Part shown: in pieces, positions 54,728-63,978 of the stretch
Layout of the letters: the number at the start of each line of letters is the position of its first letter
Position numbering within the stretch: position 1 is the first letter of the stretch
Origin: Acinetobacter sichuanensis
Lineage (GTDB): Bacteria > Pseudomonadota > Gammaproteobacteria > Pseudomonadales > Moraxellaceae
Direction of reading: 5' to 3'
Assembly (NCBI RefSeq): GCF_003024515.2
Contig: NZ_PYIX02000013.1
Coordinates: 1-64,000 of the forward strand
DNA: 64,000 bases
Translations under genes and position numbers: made by a program
The notes under the pieces: model-generated
What the model saw: only the letters and a program-made list of their open reading frames with translations
Databases searched by the model: none
What the model was told of the DNA's origin: nothing

Positions 54728-56041
54728 ATGGCGTCATCTAATATTACTGCGACTGAAGAAGTTCAGACAAATTCAAAAACACGTGTACTTTTTGCAAGTC
54801 TCGTAGGTACAACAATCGAATTTTTTGATTTTTATATCTATGCAACAGCAGCTGTCATCATTTTCCCTCATCTGTTCTTCCCTGCAAGCACAGATCCAAC
54901 TACCGCAACTATTCAATCTTTAGCAACTTTTGCCATCGCCTTTATTGCTCGTCCTATTGGTGCAGCTTTATTTGGGCATTTAGGTGATCGTATCGGGCGT
55001 AAAGCCACACTGGTTGCTGCACTCCTCACCATGGGGATTTCCACCGTTTGTATTGGTTTACTCCCAACCTATCATCAAATCGGAATCATGGCACCCTTAT
55101 TACTGGCACTTTGTCGCTTAGGTCAAGGTTTAGGTCTAGGTGGTGAATGGTCTGGTGCTGTACTTTTAGCGACTGAAAATGCCCCTGAAGGTAAACGTGC
55201 TTGGTATGGCATGTTCCCTCAACTTGGTGCTCCAATTGGGTTCATTCTTGCTACAGGTTCATTCTTAACACTCGGCGCTTTTATGTCTGAAGCTGAGTTT
55301 ATGCAATGGGGTTGGCGTATTCCATTTATTGCCAGTGCTGCATTGGTGATAGTCGGTTTATGGATTCGTTTAAAATTACACGAAACACCTGCATTCCAAA
55401 AAGTTTTAAACAAACAAAAAGAAGTGAATATTCCATTTAAAGAAGTGTTAACCAAACACTGGGGTATGCTCATTCTTGGGACAATCGCAGCGATCTGTAC
55501 CTTTGTTGTGTTCTACTTAACAACTGTATTTGCTTTAAACTGGGGCACAACTCAACTCGGTTATTCTCGTGCAGAATTTTTAGAACTGCAATTATTTGCG
55601 ACACTTTGTTTTGCTGCCTTTATTCCACTTTCAGCAATTTTTGCAGAAAAATTTGGTCGTAAAGCAACGTCTATAGGTGTATGTATTGTTTCTGCATTAT
55701 TTGGTTTAGTCTTTTCAACTATGTTGGAATCTGGCAATACGCTCGTTGTGTTTCTATTCTTATGTACAGGTCTTGCCATCATGGGTTTAACCTATGGTCC
55801 AATTGGTACTGTACTGTCTGAAATTTTCCCAACTTCTGTACGTTACACAGGTTCAGCGTTGACTTTTAACCTTGCAGGTATTTTTGGTGCATCTTTTGCG
55901 CCATTGATTGCAACGAAACTGGCAACAACTTATGGTTTATATGCGGTGGGTTATTATTTAACGGCTGCGTCGATTCTTTCACTGCTTGCCTTCTTAGCAA
56001 TTCGTGAAACAAAAAATGATGATGTAAATAACCAGATTTAA
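54728..56041 (+). CDS. MFS transporter, metabolite:H+ symporter (MHS) type
   Basis: A 437-residue carrier with 12 TM segments. It has the MHS features: GTTIEFFDFYIYATAA in helix 1, the MFS loop GHLGDRIGRKATL between helices 2 and 3, GLGLGGEWSGAVLLATENAP, and a second loop FAEKFGRKATS. It is related to proline/betaine and shikimate carriers. The substrate is not predictable. A strong terminator follows. Confidence 0.93.
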   Translation: MASSNITATEEVQTNSKTRVLFASLVGTTIEFFDFYIYATAAVIIFPHLFFPASTDPTTATIQSLATFAIAFIARPIGAALFGHLGDRIGRKATLVAALLTMGISTVCIGLLPTYHQIGIMAPLLLALCRLGQGLGLGGEWSGAVLLATENAPEGKRAWYGMFPQLGAPIGFILATGSFLTLGAFMSEAEFMQWGWRIPFIASAALVIVGLWIRLKLHETPAFQKVLNKQKEVNIPFKEVLTKHWGMLILGTIAAICTFVVFYLTTVFALNWGTTQLGYSRAEFLELQLFATLCFAAFIPLSAIFAEKFGRKATSIGVCIVSALFGLVFSTMLESGNTLVVFLFLCTGLAIMGLTYGPIGTVLSEIFPTSVRYTGSALTFNLAGIFGASFAPLIATKLATTYGLYAVGYYLTAASILSLLAFLAIRETKNDDVNNQI

Positions 56042-56057
56042 TTCGTTGATTAGTAAT

Positions 56058-56085
56058 AAAAAGCCTGCAACTATGCAGGCTTTTT
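56058..56085 (+). terminator. Terminator after MFS transporter
   Basis: AAAAAGCCTGCA and TGCAGGCTTTTT arms with a four-base loop and T run, 17 bases past the stop. Confidence 0.92.
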
Positions 56086-56220
56086 ATTTACTTTATTTTT
56101 TTTCAACTCAGATCATGAATAACAAATGATTTAGCTTTTAAATGATTTATTCAAATCAATACTGAACGTCCTGATCCAAACTGAACTGCCTAACATTTTT
56201 TCAAGCAAACTTAGCCTAGC

Positions 56221-57234
56221 TTAGTTCAACTCAATAATATCAATGGTTGGCGGCACACAAAAACGAAAAGGTACACCCACCATTCCTGTACCAACACTGA
56301 CAAACACAGCGGCATTTTCATGCTGATACAAACCTCTTTTATGCCCCAAAATCGATACTTTTTTCATGACATAACTGGTGAGCCAAGGCAATTGTACCTG
56401 TCCTCCATGCGTATGCCCTGCTAGCATTAAAGGACGTGTTGGTAACTTCGGCACCATATCAACCGTATCAGGGTTATGCGACAAAATTAGCCAAGGTTTA
56501 TCTTGTGGTAATAAAGGCATACTGCGCATATCAGTTTTACCTGCCCACAAATCCCCCACCCCAATTAAACGAAAATCGTCAAACTCAACCATCTGCCCTT
56601 CGATATCCATAACATTATTCACTTTCAAAGCATGGGCTAATAAGTCTTGAATGGGTGGACCGGGATATTGCTCATCATGATTGCCATTTACTGAATAAAT
56701 AGGGGCTTCAATCTCTTTCAAAACTGCCAATTCTTCGGCAAGTTTATTTTCAGGTTCATACGTCCAATCACCAGCAACCACGACTATATCTGGTTTTTGT
56801 TCATTGATTTTACGTACAATTGTTTTTAGCTGGCGCTCGTGCCCTGAAAATAAACCAATATGTAAATCTGCAATTAAAGCAACTTTAAAAGGTCGCTGAA
56901 AAGCTTGATCAGGACTTAATTTATATTGTTGATAGTCTACACGAACCAAATGTGGTTCAATAAAGCGTGCATATATCAATAAACTCGATAACAAGAAAAC
57001 AAAAATGCTTTGATGCAAAGAGAAATAATGAACCCAGCCTGCATATAAACTAAAAAAGAACAACGGAAATAATAAATAAGATAGGTAAAATGCCAATAAA
57101 TGCACAAAGGATTTAAAAGGATGGATGGTTTCAGTACGTGATTGGCTCAGCCAAGCCTGTGCGATACCCCATAAAGCAACAAGGATAAAACATAGGTAAA
57201 AATAAAAAATGATTGAATTGTTCATCAACATACT
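56221..57234 (-). CDS. Membrane-anchored metallophosphoesterase
   Basis: A protein of about 337 residues. The N-terminal 100 residues hold three to four TM helices, and the rest is a calcineurin-like phosphoesterase. Motifs are in order: ADLHIGLF (D-x-H), GDWTYE (GD), GNHDE (GNHD), ILSHNPD and AGHTHGGQ (GHTH). The layout matches YkuE/YaeI proteins. ATG at 57243 or 57234 may be used. Divergent from the phospholipase D gene. Confidence 0.9.
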   Translation of the reverse strand, partial: SMLMNNSIIFYFYLCFILVALWGIAQAWLSQSRTETIHPFKSFVHLLAFYLSYLLFPLFFFSLYAGWVHYFSLHQSIFVFLLSSLLIYARFIEPHLVRVDYQQYKLSPDQAFQRPFKVALIADLHIGLFSGHERQLKTIVRKINEQKPDIVVVAGDWTYEPENKLAEELAVLKEIEAPIYSVNGNHDEQYPGPPIQDLLAHALKVNNVMDIEGQMVEFDDFRLIGVGDLWAGKTDMRSMPLLPQDKPWLILSHNPDTVDMVPKLPTRPLMLAGHTHGGQVQLPWLTSYVMKKVSILGHKRGLYQHENAAVFVSVGTGMVGVPFRFCVPPTIDIIELN

Positions 57235-57326
57235 AAATCTCAAAAGGCGATTAACGCCTACTCGCTTTATTTATCTTTTGTACATTGCCAATTATACTCT
57301 AGCTCTGTTAATTCTTAGATTAAATT

Positions 57327-58958
57327 ATGACGCAAACCAGTAATACGATACGACAAAGCCACCAAATGGCGAACAAACACAAAATTTTTAATACAAAAAT
57401 GTTGTTACTTTCTGCCGTCATCGTTTGCGGTTTACCAGCATGTAATACTTTACCTAAACAGCAAATTACACATCCTGTTTATGCCAAAGATACCGACACT
57501 ACAGCAACCACATTATCTAAAATTGTCAGCCCACTCAAAACTGCAAACCCAGATTTAACAGGTTTCCATATACTCTATGATCCTTTTGATGCAATAGCAG
57601 CACGTATACATCTGATTGATAAGGCAGAAAAAACCTTAGATTTACAATATTATATTTGGGACAATGACAAAATCGGCTCATTGGCACTGTATAAAATCAT
57701 TCAAGCTGCGGACAGAGGCGTTAAAGTTCGTCTATTAATCGATGATAATAACGCTAAAAATATGGAAGCGGTCTATTTAGCCTTAGATCAACATGCGAAT
57801 ATTGATGTAAAATTATTTAATCCTTATCATTTTCGTTCATTCCGTCCTTTTGAAATGGTGATTGACCTTAAACGAATCAATCGTCGTATGCATAATAAAA
57901 CCTTCACTGCTGATCAACAAATCAGTTTGATTGGTGGGCGAAATATGAGTAATCAATATTATAATATAAGTGATAATTATCAGTTTTCTGATGTTGATGT
58001 CATGTTAGTTGGTCAAGCTGTTGAAGATATTAACCATTCTTTCGATGAATATTGGAACAATGATTATGCTTTTCCTGTACGTGACATTGTGAGCCATCAA
58101 AAATATACCTTACGTTATGAAGGCTTAAAGCAACAACTTACCGAACATTATCAAGAAATTACCACTCAAAATTATATGAATCTCAGTTCGCATTCAAATG
58201 ATTTTGAAAATTGGTTAAATCAACATATTCAACTTGATTGGGTGAAAGCCGAAGTTATTAAAGATTCTCCTGAAAAAATAAAATCTAAAGCAAAAAAAGA
58301 AGAACATTTAAACTTTCAGATGATCACGCATTTAGCAAAACCTGAGCAAAGTGTAGATTTAGTTTCTGCCTACTTTGTTCCCCAAAAAGAAGGTGAAGAG
58401 CGCCTGATCGAACTGGCACAAAGTGGTGTGCAAGTTCGAGTATTAACCAACTCATTCAAAGCCAATGATATCGCGTTAGTCCATGCTTTTTATGCTAAAT
58501 ATCGAGAAAATTTACTCAAAAATGGCGTGGAATTATACGAGTTTTTACCTGCAATTCCTGAGGATCAACTCGATGAAAATATCAAAGAATTGTCTAAACA
58601 AACTAAAATTAGTCTAAAAGGTTTAAGCCGCTCAAGTTTGCATGCCAAACTTATGGCACTTGATGATAAACAAGTGTTTATTGGCTCTTTTAATTTTGAC
58701 CCTCGCTCAGCAAACTTAAATACTGAAATAGGCGTCATTTTAAATAGTGAACCTTTAGCGAAGACAGTACATACCACCATGGACAAAAATCTTACACGCT
58801 ATGCTTATAAATTGGTTTTAGATTCACAAGAAAAAATCAATTGGATTCGCACAACGCCTACAGAAATCCGTACGATTCGTAAAGAACCTAAAATGAAATG
58901 GTGGCAAAAAGCAGGGGTAAAATTTATTTCTTGGCTGCCTATTGAAGGCTTCATGTAA
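57327..58958 (+). CDS. Phospholipase D family protein (cardiolipin synthase-like)
   Basis: A 543-residue protein with two HKD motifs: HNKTFTAD (about 190) and HAKLMALD (about 437), each followed by a G-G/S-x-N strand (IGGRN; IGSFN). A signal-like segment LLLSAVIVCGLPACNT at about 25-40 carries a lipobox-like Cys, so it may be a lipoprotein. Such proteins hydrolyse or transfer phosphatidyl groups. It is convergent with an acyltransferase gene. Confidence 0.92.
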   Translation: MTQTSNTIRQSHQMANKHKIFNTKMLLLSAVIVCGLPACNTLPKQQITHPVYAKDTDTTATTLSKIVSPLKTANPDLTGFHILYDPFDAIAARIHLIDKAEKTLDLQYYIWDNDKIGSLALYKIIQAADRGVKVRLLIDDNNAKNMEAVYLALDQHANIDVKLFNPYHFRSFRPFEMVIDLKRINRRMHNKTFTADQQISLIGGRNMSNQYYNISDNYQFSDVDVMLVGQAVEDINHSFDEYWNNDYAFPVRDIVSHQKYTLRYEGLKQQLTEHYQEITTQNYMNLSSHSNDFENWLNQHIQLDWVKAEVIKDSPEKIKSKAKKEEHLNFQMITHLAKPEQSVDLVSAYFVPQKEGEERLIELAQSGVQVRVLTNSFKANDIALVHAFYAKYRENLLKNGVELYEFLPAIPEDQLDENIKELSKQTKISLKGLSRSSLHAKLMALDDKQVFIGSFNFDPRSANLNTEIGVILNSEPLAKTVHTTMDKNLTRYAYKLVLDSQEKINWIRTTPTEIRTIRKEPKMKWWQKAGVKFISWLPIEGFM

Positions 58959-58967
58959 ATGACTAAA

Positions 58968-58994
58968 CAGGTGAATAAAACCCTTATTCACCTG
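58968..58994. terminator. Hairpin between convergent PLD and acyltransferase genes
   Basis: CAGGTGAATAA and TTATTCACCTG arms with a five-base loop. There is no long T run, so termination may be weak in both directions. Confidence 0.7.
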
Positions 58995-59012
58995 ATAAAA
59001 TTCATTAGAGCT

Positions 59013-59837
59013 TTACGGTTTTAGAACCTCTGCTTGTAATTGCATTAAGCCATCTTGCATTTTTTGTTGAACCAATTTGGTTAATGTATCTACAGTATGC
59101 CCTTCCACTGAGATCGCAGGCAATGTTTTTAAATGTGCTGTCACTTTCGGCATTTCAAGAACAGCTTGCACATGTTCAGCAAAGGTCGCATTTCCAATAA
59201 ATGGTGCAACTGTATCAAGCTTGCCCTCTTGATTAACATAACAAATCAAACAAATTTGCACAGGCTTTTGTGCTTCTAAAGCTGCACCTAAGATGCGACC
59301 ATGTACTTTTTTAACTTTACTGCCATCTGTTGTCGTGGCTTCAGGGAAAAACAAAACAGGGACATCATGCGTTAAAAACTCAGCAATTTGTTCACGAATA
59401 CGAATAGAATCACCTGAGCCACGTTGTATAAATAATGTCCCACCACCTTTTGCCAGTTTGCCCAGTACAGGCCAATGTTCTATTTCAGCTTTTGCCAAAA
59501 AAAATACTCGTGCAGCCGAGCCTAAAACAGCAACATCTAACCATGACACATGATTACTGACCCATAAAGCAGGTTCACGGGCAATATCGCCATGAATTTT
59601 TACATCAATATTAAAAACATCACACAAGCGGCGACAAAAATATTGTACATAACGTGTATTTTTTGGATTATTTGGGTCTTTATAGAGTTGATGACGAAAA
59701 ACCAAATAAAAACCTTGGGAAATAGCCGTTGTGCCTAAAGCAACTTTTTTAGAGTATAAAAAAACTTTAGATAATGCGCTTAACTTCGCAGTTTTTGGGA
59801 TTATTTCAGTTGATTGTGTCGAGTTTTGTGGAGACAT
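59013..59837 (-). CDS. 1-acyl-sn-glycerol-3-phosphate acyltransferase (PlsC-like)
   Basis: A 274-residue acyltransferase of the lysophospholipid acyltransferase family. NHVSWLDV (HX4D motif I) is at about 95, RGSGDS (motif II-like) at about 140, and FPEATTTDGS (motif III) at about 172. It has an N-terminal hydrophobic segment. It probably makes phosphatidic acid, next to a phospholipase D, so the pair may both act on membrane lipids. Confidence 0.92.
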   Translation of the reverse strand: MSPQNSTQSTEIIPKTAKLSALSKVFLYSKKVALGTTAISQGFYLVFRHQLYKDPNNPKNTRYVQYFCRRLCDVFNIDVKIHGDIAREPALWVSNHVSWLDVAVLGSAARVFFLAKAEIEHWPVLGKLAKGGGTLFIQRGSGDSIRIREQIAEFLTHDVPVLFFPEATTTDGSKVKKVHGRILGAALEAQKPVQICLICYVNQEGKLDTVAPFIGNATFAEHVQAVLEMPKVTAHLKTLPAISVEGHTVDTLTKLVQQKMQDGLMQLQAEVLKP

Positions 59838-60228
59838 AGACGCTCACTAAAGCAAATATTAATCAAATTAAACTTCTTTACCATTGTATACAGATATACA
59901 GAAAGTTGCATTGATCATATAAACACAACAATCAGACAACTAAAGCGCATTTTTTATATACATATATCCAGATTAAAATAAATCAAATCGAATATAGGCA
60001 AAAAGAGAGATAATGATCACATGCAAATTCATAAAAACATCCATATTTCTGAATACCTTAGCATTAAAATACCTTTCAACAAACTCCTCGGCTATGTCAT
60101 TTTATACTGCGGCAGCCTTGTTCTCACCTCTAAAATATTTATTGCAATTCTTTGACAATAACTACATTTTTCATAAAAATTTACATTAGAATGGAGCTTT
60201 ATCTATTTATTTGAGAGTTTAAATATCT
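59838..60228. other. Intergenic region between acyltransferase and hflX
   Basis: About 390 bases between divergent genes, very AT-rich except for the possible 44-codon ORF at 60021. Short TATACAGATATACAG-type repeats lie near 59886-59902. No clear promoter or RNA gene was identified. Confidence 0.5.
60021..60155 (+). CDS. Possible small membrane protein ORF (44 aa)
   Basis: ATG CAA ATT ... CTT TGA gives 44 residues, with a basic N-terminus and a hydrophobic stretch (LLGYVILYCGSLVLTS). GAGAG lies 12 bases upstream, too far for a good ribosome site. Its base composition is less AT-biased than the flanks. It could be a genuine small protein or a chance frame; nothing else supports it. Confidence 0.3.
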   Translation: MQIHKNIHISEYLSIKIPFNKLLGYVILYCGSLVLTSKIFIAIL

Positions 60229-61560
60229 GTGGAATATTTTGATCGATATCAAGGTGGCGAACGTGCCATATTAGTCAGCGTTAATGTTCAACTTTTAGAT
60301 GATATTGATACCGAAGAATTTCGATTATTAGCCAAATCCGCAGGTGCTGATATTTTAGAGCATCTTAGTGCCCAACGAATTAAACCAGATCCAAAACTTT
60401 TTATCGGTTCAGGTAAAGCTGAAGAAATTGCAGAATACGTCCAGAGTTTAGAAGCAGAGCTCGTTATTTTTGACCATGCTTTATCCCCTGCCCAAGAACG
60501 TAATTTAGAAAAAATCTTAAAATGCCGTGTCATAGACCGTACAGGTTTAATCTTAGATATCTTTGCTCAACGAGCGCGTACTCATGAAGGTAAATTACAA
60601 GTTGAACTTGCCCAGCTTGAACATTTATCTACACGTTTAGTCCGTGGATGGACGCACTTAGAACGCCAAAAAGGGGGGATCGGGCTACGTGGTCCAGGTG
60701 AATCACAACTTGAAACAGACCGTCGTTTACTCCGTATTCGTATGGGTCAATTAAAAGATAAGCTCGAAAAAGTGCGTCAAACACGTCTACAAGGTCGTGC
60801 AGCTCGTCAAAAAGCGGCTGTTCCAACGGTATCTTTGGTTGGCTACACCAATGCTGGAAAATCGACTTTATTTAATATTTTGGCAGACTCAGAAGTCTAT
60901 GCAGCCGATCAACTATTTGCCACACTTGACCCAACCTTACGCCGTTTAAACTGGGACGGCATCGGGGCTTTAGTTCTTGCTGATACTGTTGGTTTTGTGC
61001 GTAATCTTCCTCATTCTTTAGTCGAATCCTTTAAAGCGACTTTAGAGGAAACCTTAGAGGCAACATTACTCCTTCATGTGATTGACTCTAGTAGTCCAGA
61101 CATGATGGAACAGATTGATGCGGTGGAAAGTGTACTGAAGGAAATTGGTGCCAATGTTCCTACCCTACGTGTTTATAATAAAATTGATCAATCAGGTGAA
61201 GAAGCGAAGATTATTTATGATAAACCGCACCGACCAGGTCGAGTTTATGTTTCTGCACACTCCAAGCAAGGTCTTGATTTATTAAAAAAAGCTGTCCAAG
61301 AATGCTTAATGGGACAGATTCAAAGTTTCCAAGTACACCTAAAACCTGAATATGGAAAATTACGCACTCAACTCTATGCATTAAATGTTATTCAGTCTGA
61401 ACATTATGATGATGAAGGTAATCTAGATTTATTGGTGACGATGGCACCACATAAACTTGAACAGCTCATTAAACAAGCACATTTACCGATTGATCAAATC
61501 CTCGGTGAGAAAGCACAACAGTTTAAAAGACCTTTAGAAGAATTTGAAATTAAACGCTGA
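60229..61560 (+). CDS. hflX: Ribosome-associated GTPase HflX
   Basis: A 443-residue HflX, a GTPase that splits stalled ribosomes. The N-terminal HflX domain (DPKLFIGSGKAEEI; FDHALSPAQERNLEKIL; DRTGLILDIFAQRARTHEGKLQVELAQL) precedes the G domain: GYTNAGKSTLFN (G1, about 205), FATLDPT (G2), DTVGFVRNLP (G3) and YNKID (G4). The start is GTG 60229 (GTG GAA TAT), with GAGAG about 10-14 bases upstream. Unlike in E. coli, hfq is not adjacent here. Confidence 0.96.
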   Translation: MEYFDRYQGGERAILVSVNVQLLDDIDTEEFRLLAKSAGADILEHLSAQRIKPDPKLFIGSGKAEEIAEYVQSLEAELVIFDHALSPAQERNLEKILKCRVIDRTGLILDIFAQRARTHEGKLQVELAQLEHLSTRLVRGWTHLERQKGGIGLRGPGESQLETDRRLLRIRMGQLKDKLEKVRQTRLQGRAARQKAAVPTVSLVGYTNAGKSTLFNILADSEVYAADQLFATLDPTLRRLNWDGIGALVLADTVGFVRNLPHSLVESFKATLEETLEATLLLHVIDSSSPDMMEQIDAVESVLKEIGANVPTLRVYNKIDQSGEEAKIIYDKPHRPGRVYVSAHSKQGLDLLKKAVQECLMGQIQSFQVHLKPEYGKLRTQLYALNVIQSEHYDDEGNLDLLVTMAPHKLEQLIKQAHLPIDQILGEKAQQFKRPLEEFEIKR

Positions 61561-61605
61561 ATGGGTTAAAACGTGAAATATAAATTTAATTGATTAAAAA
61601 ATAGC

Positions 61606-61977
61606 ATGAACTTGTTCAAAAAAATTGATTGGCAAGCATGGATCTTCACCATAGCTATGATTATTTTCTTTCGTGAAGCTTCTGTATGGATCATGGGGCA
61701 ACTCAATCATCCTGAGCTAGGAAATTTAACAGGTTTACTCAGCCTTTTGATTGTCTTGGTCATTTGGCGTAAATTCAAAAAAATTCCACCTCGCTTGGTT
61801 GATACCAACAATAAACTGATGAAAGAAAGTGGATTTGCTTTTTTACCTATTTGTGCAGGTTCATTATTGATGCTCGTCAATATGGGCAAAGAAATTCCAT
61901 TATTTTTAGTCATTATGTTTGTCAGTACACTTATTCCGCTTTGGGTTTATGCCAAAATGGCAAAAAAATGGTTATAG
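61606..61977 (+). CDS. CidA/LrgA-family membrane protein
   Basis: A 123-residue protein with four TM helices of the CidA/LrgA holin-like family (GNLTGLLSLLIVLVIW; GFAFLPICAGSLLMLV). It precedes an LrgB/CidB-type gene by ten bases, the usual two-gene unit. Such pairs are discussed as modulators of murein hydrolase activity or as metabolite exporters; the role here is unknown. Confidence 0.88.
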   Translation: MNLFKKIDWQAWIFTIAMIIFFREASVWIMGQLNHPELGNLTGLLSLLIVLVIWRKFKKIPPRLVDTNNKLMKESGFAFLPICAGSLLMLVNMGKEIPLFLVIMFVSTLIPLWVYAKMAKKWL

Positions 61978-61987
61978 GGAGTCAATT

Positions 61988-62656
61988 ATGTTTAGTGTCT
62001 TAACAGGCTTCCTCATTACCCTTGTGGCTTATTTGGCAGCTAAACCTGTCAATAAACGCTTTCCACAAGTACCACTTTTAGTGATTGGCATGTTCTTTGT
62101 CATTGGAATTTTAATGCTCTTTAAAATTCCTTATGAACAATACAATACACAAATGAATACGATTTTTAGTCATTTATTAGGCTATGTTACCGTGGCTCTT
62201 GCGATTCCTTTGGCTGCAATGCGTTATGATGATTTACCCATCAAATCGGTAGTCAGTATTTTAGTTTTTGCGAGTATAAGTGCGGTAGCTCTACCAATGA
62301 GTTTGGCGTATTTACTGCATATGTCAGAACCCACCATCATGGCATTTGCAACACGTGCGGTGACTACACCTATTGCGATTAATATTGCAACGCTATTACA
62401 TTCACCAATTTCCTTAGTGATCTTAATTGTCATCTTGTCGGGTGTTATTGGTGCTGCATTTTCATCAATCATCCTTAGAAATATCAATGATGAACGTGCA
62501 TCAGGCTTAGCCTTAGGACTAGCAGCACATGCGATTGGTACTGCACAAGCTTGGCAACGTGGTGCAGTTGCAGGGCGTTACGCTGCTTTTGGTATGGCAG
62601 TTAATGCGGTATTTACTGCCATTTGGTTACCGACATTTATTCTTTTTATTAAATAA
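61988..62656 (+). CDS. LrgB/CidB-family membrane protein
   Basis: A 222-residue protein with several TM helices. Start at 61988 (MFSVLTGFLITLV), with AGGGAG before it; an in-frame ATG at 61919 inside the upstream gene is not favoured. Conserved stretches are ATRAVTTPIAINIA and GLALGLAAHAIGTAQA, the hallmarks of LrgB. It forms an operon with the CidA/LrgA gene. Confidence 0.93.
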   Translation: MFSVLTGFLITLVAYLAAKPVNKRFPQVPLLVIGMFFVIGILMLFKIPYEQYNTQMNTIFSHLLGYVTVALAIPLAAMRYDDLPIKSVVSILVFASISAVALPMSLAYLLHMSEPTIMAFATRAVTTPIAINIATLLHSPISLVILIVILSGVIGAAFSSIILRNINDERASGLALGLAAHAIGTAQAWQRGAVAGRYAAFGMAVNAVFTAIWLPTFILFIK

Positions 62657-62667
62657 CAAATTATTCT

Positions 62668-62710
62668 TCATTTGAGATGGTGTTTAGATCTCATCTCAAA
62701 TGAATTTTTA
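62668..62710 (+). terminator. Terminator after LrgB gene
   Basis: TCATTTGAGATG and CATCTCAAATGA arms (62668-62679 and 62692-62703) followed by ATTTTTA. It is about 12 bases past the stop. Confidence 0.8.
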
Positions 62711-62870
62711 TTCTTATAAAAAAGCCTTGCAATAAATGTCACTTTTGAACAATTAATGTAAATAAAATCACATTTATTAAAAAATATTTGATAAAAAGCA
62801 ATAAAAAATACACACTTACCGTTATTCAAAAGAAAGTTATACATTTTAAAAATTAAATTGAGAAAATGGC

Positions 62871-63344
62871 ATGAGAAATTTATTTAAAACCATTGGGGCA
62901 TCTACATTCGCATGTTTGAGTATGATGGTATCTGCGCAGGATATTACAGGTTCTTGGCAAACCATCGATGACAAAACAGGAGCGACCAAAGGAATTGTTG
63001 AAATCAAAAAAGAAAGCAATGGTACTTATTCTGGGGTCATTGTTCATATAACCCCACACATTGGTTATCAACCCAAAGAGTTTTGTATTAATTGCCCTGC
63101 ACCTTATACCAATAAACCTATTTTAGGTATGAAAGCCATCACCGACTTAAAAGCAATCAATAATTACGAATATGAAAATGGTAAAATTTTAGACCCAAAT
63201 ATTGGTCGTATTTATAAATTAAAAGTCAAAATGTCACAAAATGGGACGAAACTCAATGTTCGAGGCTATTATGGCTTTTCGACGATTGGGCGGAACCAAA
63301 CTTGGATTCGTATTAACCCAACTCAGCTACCACAAAGCAATTGA
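62871..63344 (+). CDS. DUF2147 secreted protein, copy 1
   Basis: A 157-residue protein with a Sec signal peptide (MRNLFKTIGASTFACLSMMVSA-QD). The mature part is a small beta-barrel-like DUF2147 domain: DITGSWQTIDDKTGATKGIVEI at its start, a Cys pair CINC, and PAPYTNKPILGM. Proteins of this group bind lipids or hydrophobic ligands in some species, but the function is not established here. A paralogue follows 184 bases later. Confidence 0.88.
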   Translation: MRNLFKTIGASTFACLSMMVSAQDITGSWQTIDDKTGATKGIVEIKKESNGTYSGVIVHITPHIGYQPKEFCINCPAPYTNKPILGMKAITDLKAINNYEYENGKILDPNIGRIYKLKVKMSQNGTKLNVRGYYGFSTIGRNQTWIRINPTQLPQSN

Positions 63345-63528
63345 TATTCATCATGTTTTTATTATTTAAAAATTAATACAATGAATATCTTATAACAAAT
63401 CTGACAGTAAATTGCATTAAAAATAAGCGACCACTGCTCTCAAAACAAAGCCTTGACCATCGCTTGGTTTAATGTTTTATTTATTCGCTATGATACGTGA
63501 TAACAAATCTTATCACAGGGAAAATAAG

Positions 63529-63978
63529 ATGAAAATCCAAACTAAAATAGCAGTACTTCTTGTCGGATTATGGGCAAATACCAGCCTATTTGCACAAGAT
63601 ATCTCTGGTCTATGGCAACAAATTGATGACAAATCAGGGGAAAATAAAGCTCAGATTTTATTAAAAAAAGACAGTAATAATCTGTACACAGGCACCATTA
63701 TTAAAATCAATCCTAGACCAGGATATACACCAAAACAACTATGTACTGACTGCCCAGCACCATATACAAATAAACCCATTCTTGGGATGAATATTATTAC
63801 AGGTCTAAAATTCATCAAAGACAAAGATTATGATCAGGGGCAAATCCTTGATCCTGCAACAGGTAAAATCTATCAACTCAAAGCAAAACTTAACCAAAAT
63901 GGCAAAATGTTAAGACTTAGAGGATATATTGGTGCTTCTGCATTAGGACGCAGCCAGACATGGATTCGTCTTGAATAA
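63529..63978 (+). CDS. DUF2147 secreted protein, copy 2
   Basis: A 149-residue paralogue of the preceding protein, with signal peptide (MKIQTKIAVLLVGLWANTSLFA-QD), the same opening (DISGLWQQIDDKSGENKAQI), CTDCPAPYTNKPILGM and the ending LGRSQTWIRLE. Start at 63529 has GGGAAAATAAG upstream; an in-frame ATG at 63472 adds 19 residues without a signal sequence and is disfavoured. About 60 per cent identical to copy 1 by eye. Confidence 0.88.
   Translation: MKIQTKIAVLLVGLWANTSLFAQDISGLWQQIDDKSGENKAQILLKKDSNNLYTGTIIKINPRPGYTPKQLCTDCPAPYTNKPILGMNIITGLKFIKDKDYDQGQILDPATGKIYQLKAKLNQNGKMLRLRGYIGASALGRSQTWIRLE

Noticed and set aside
61919-61987. N-terminal extension of the LrgB-type protein inside the CidA-type gene
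   Set aside because: The ATG at 61988 has a good AGGGAG site and matches the family start; the extension lies inside the upstream gene in another frame.
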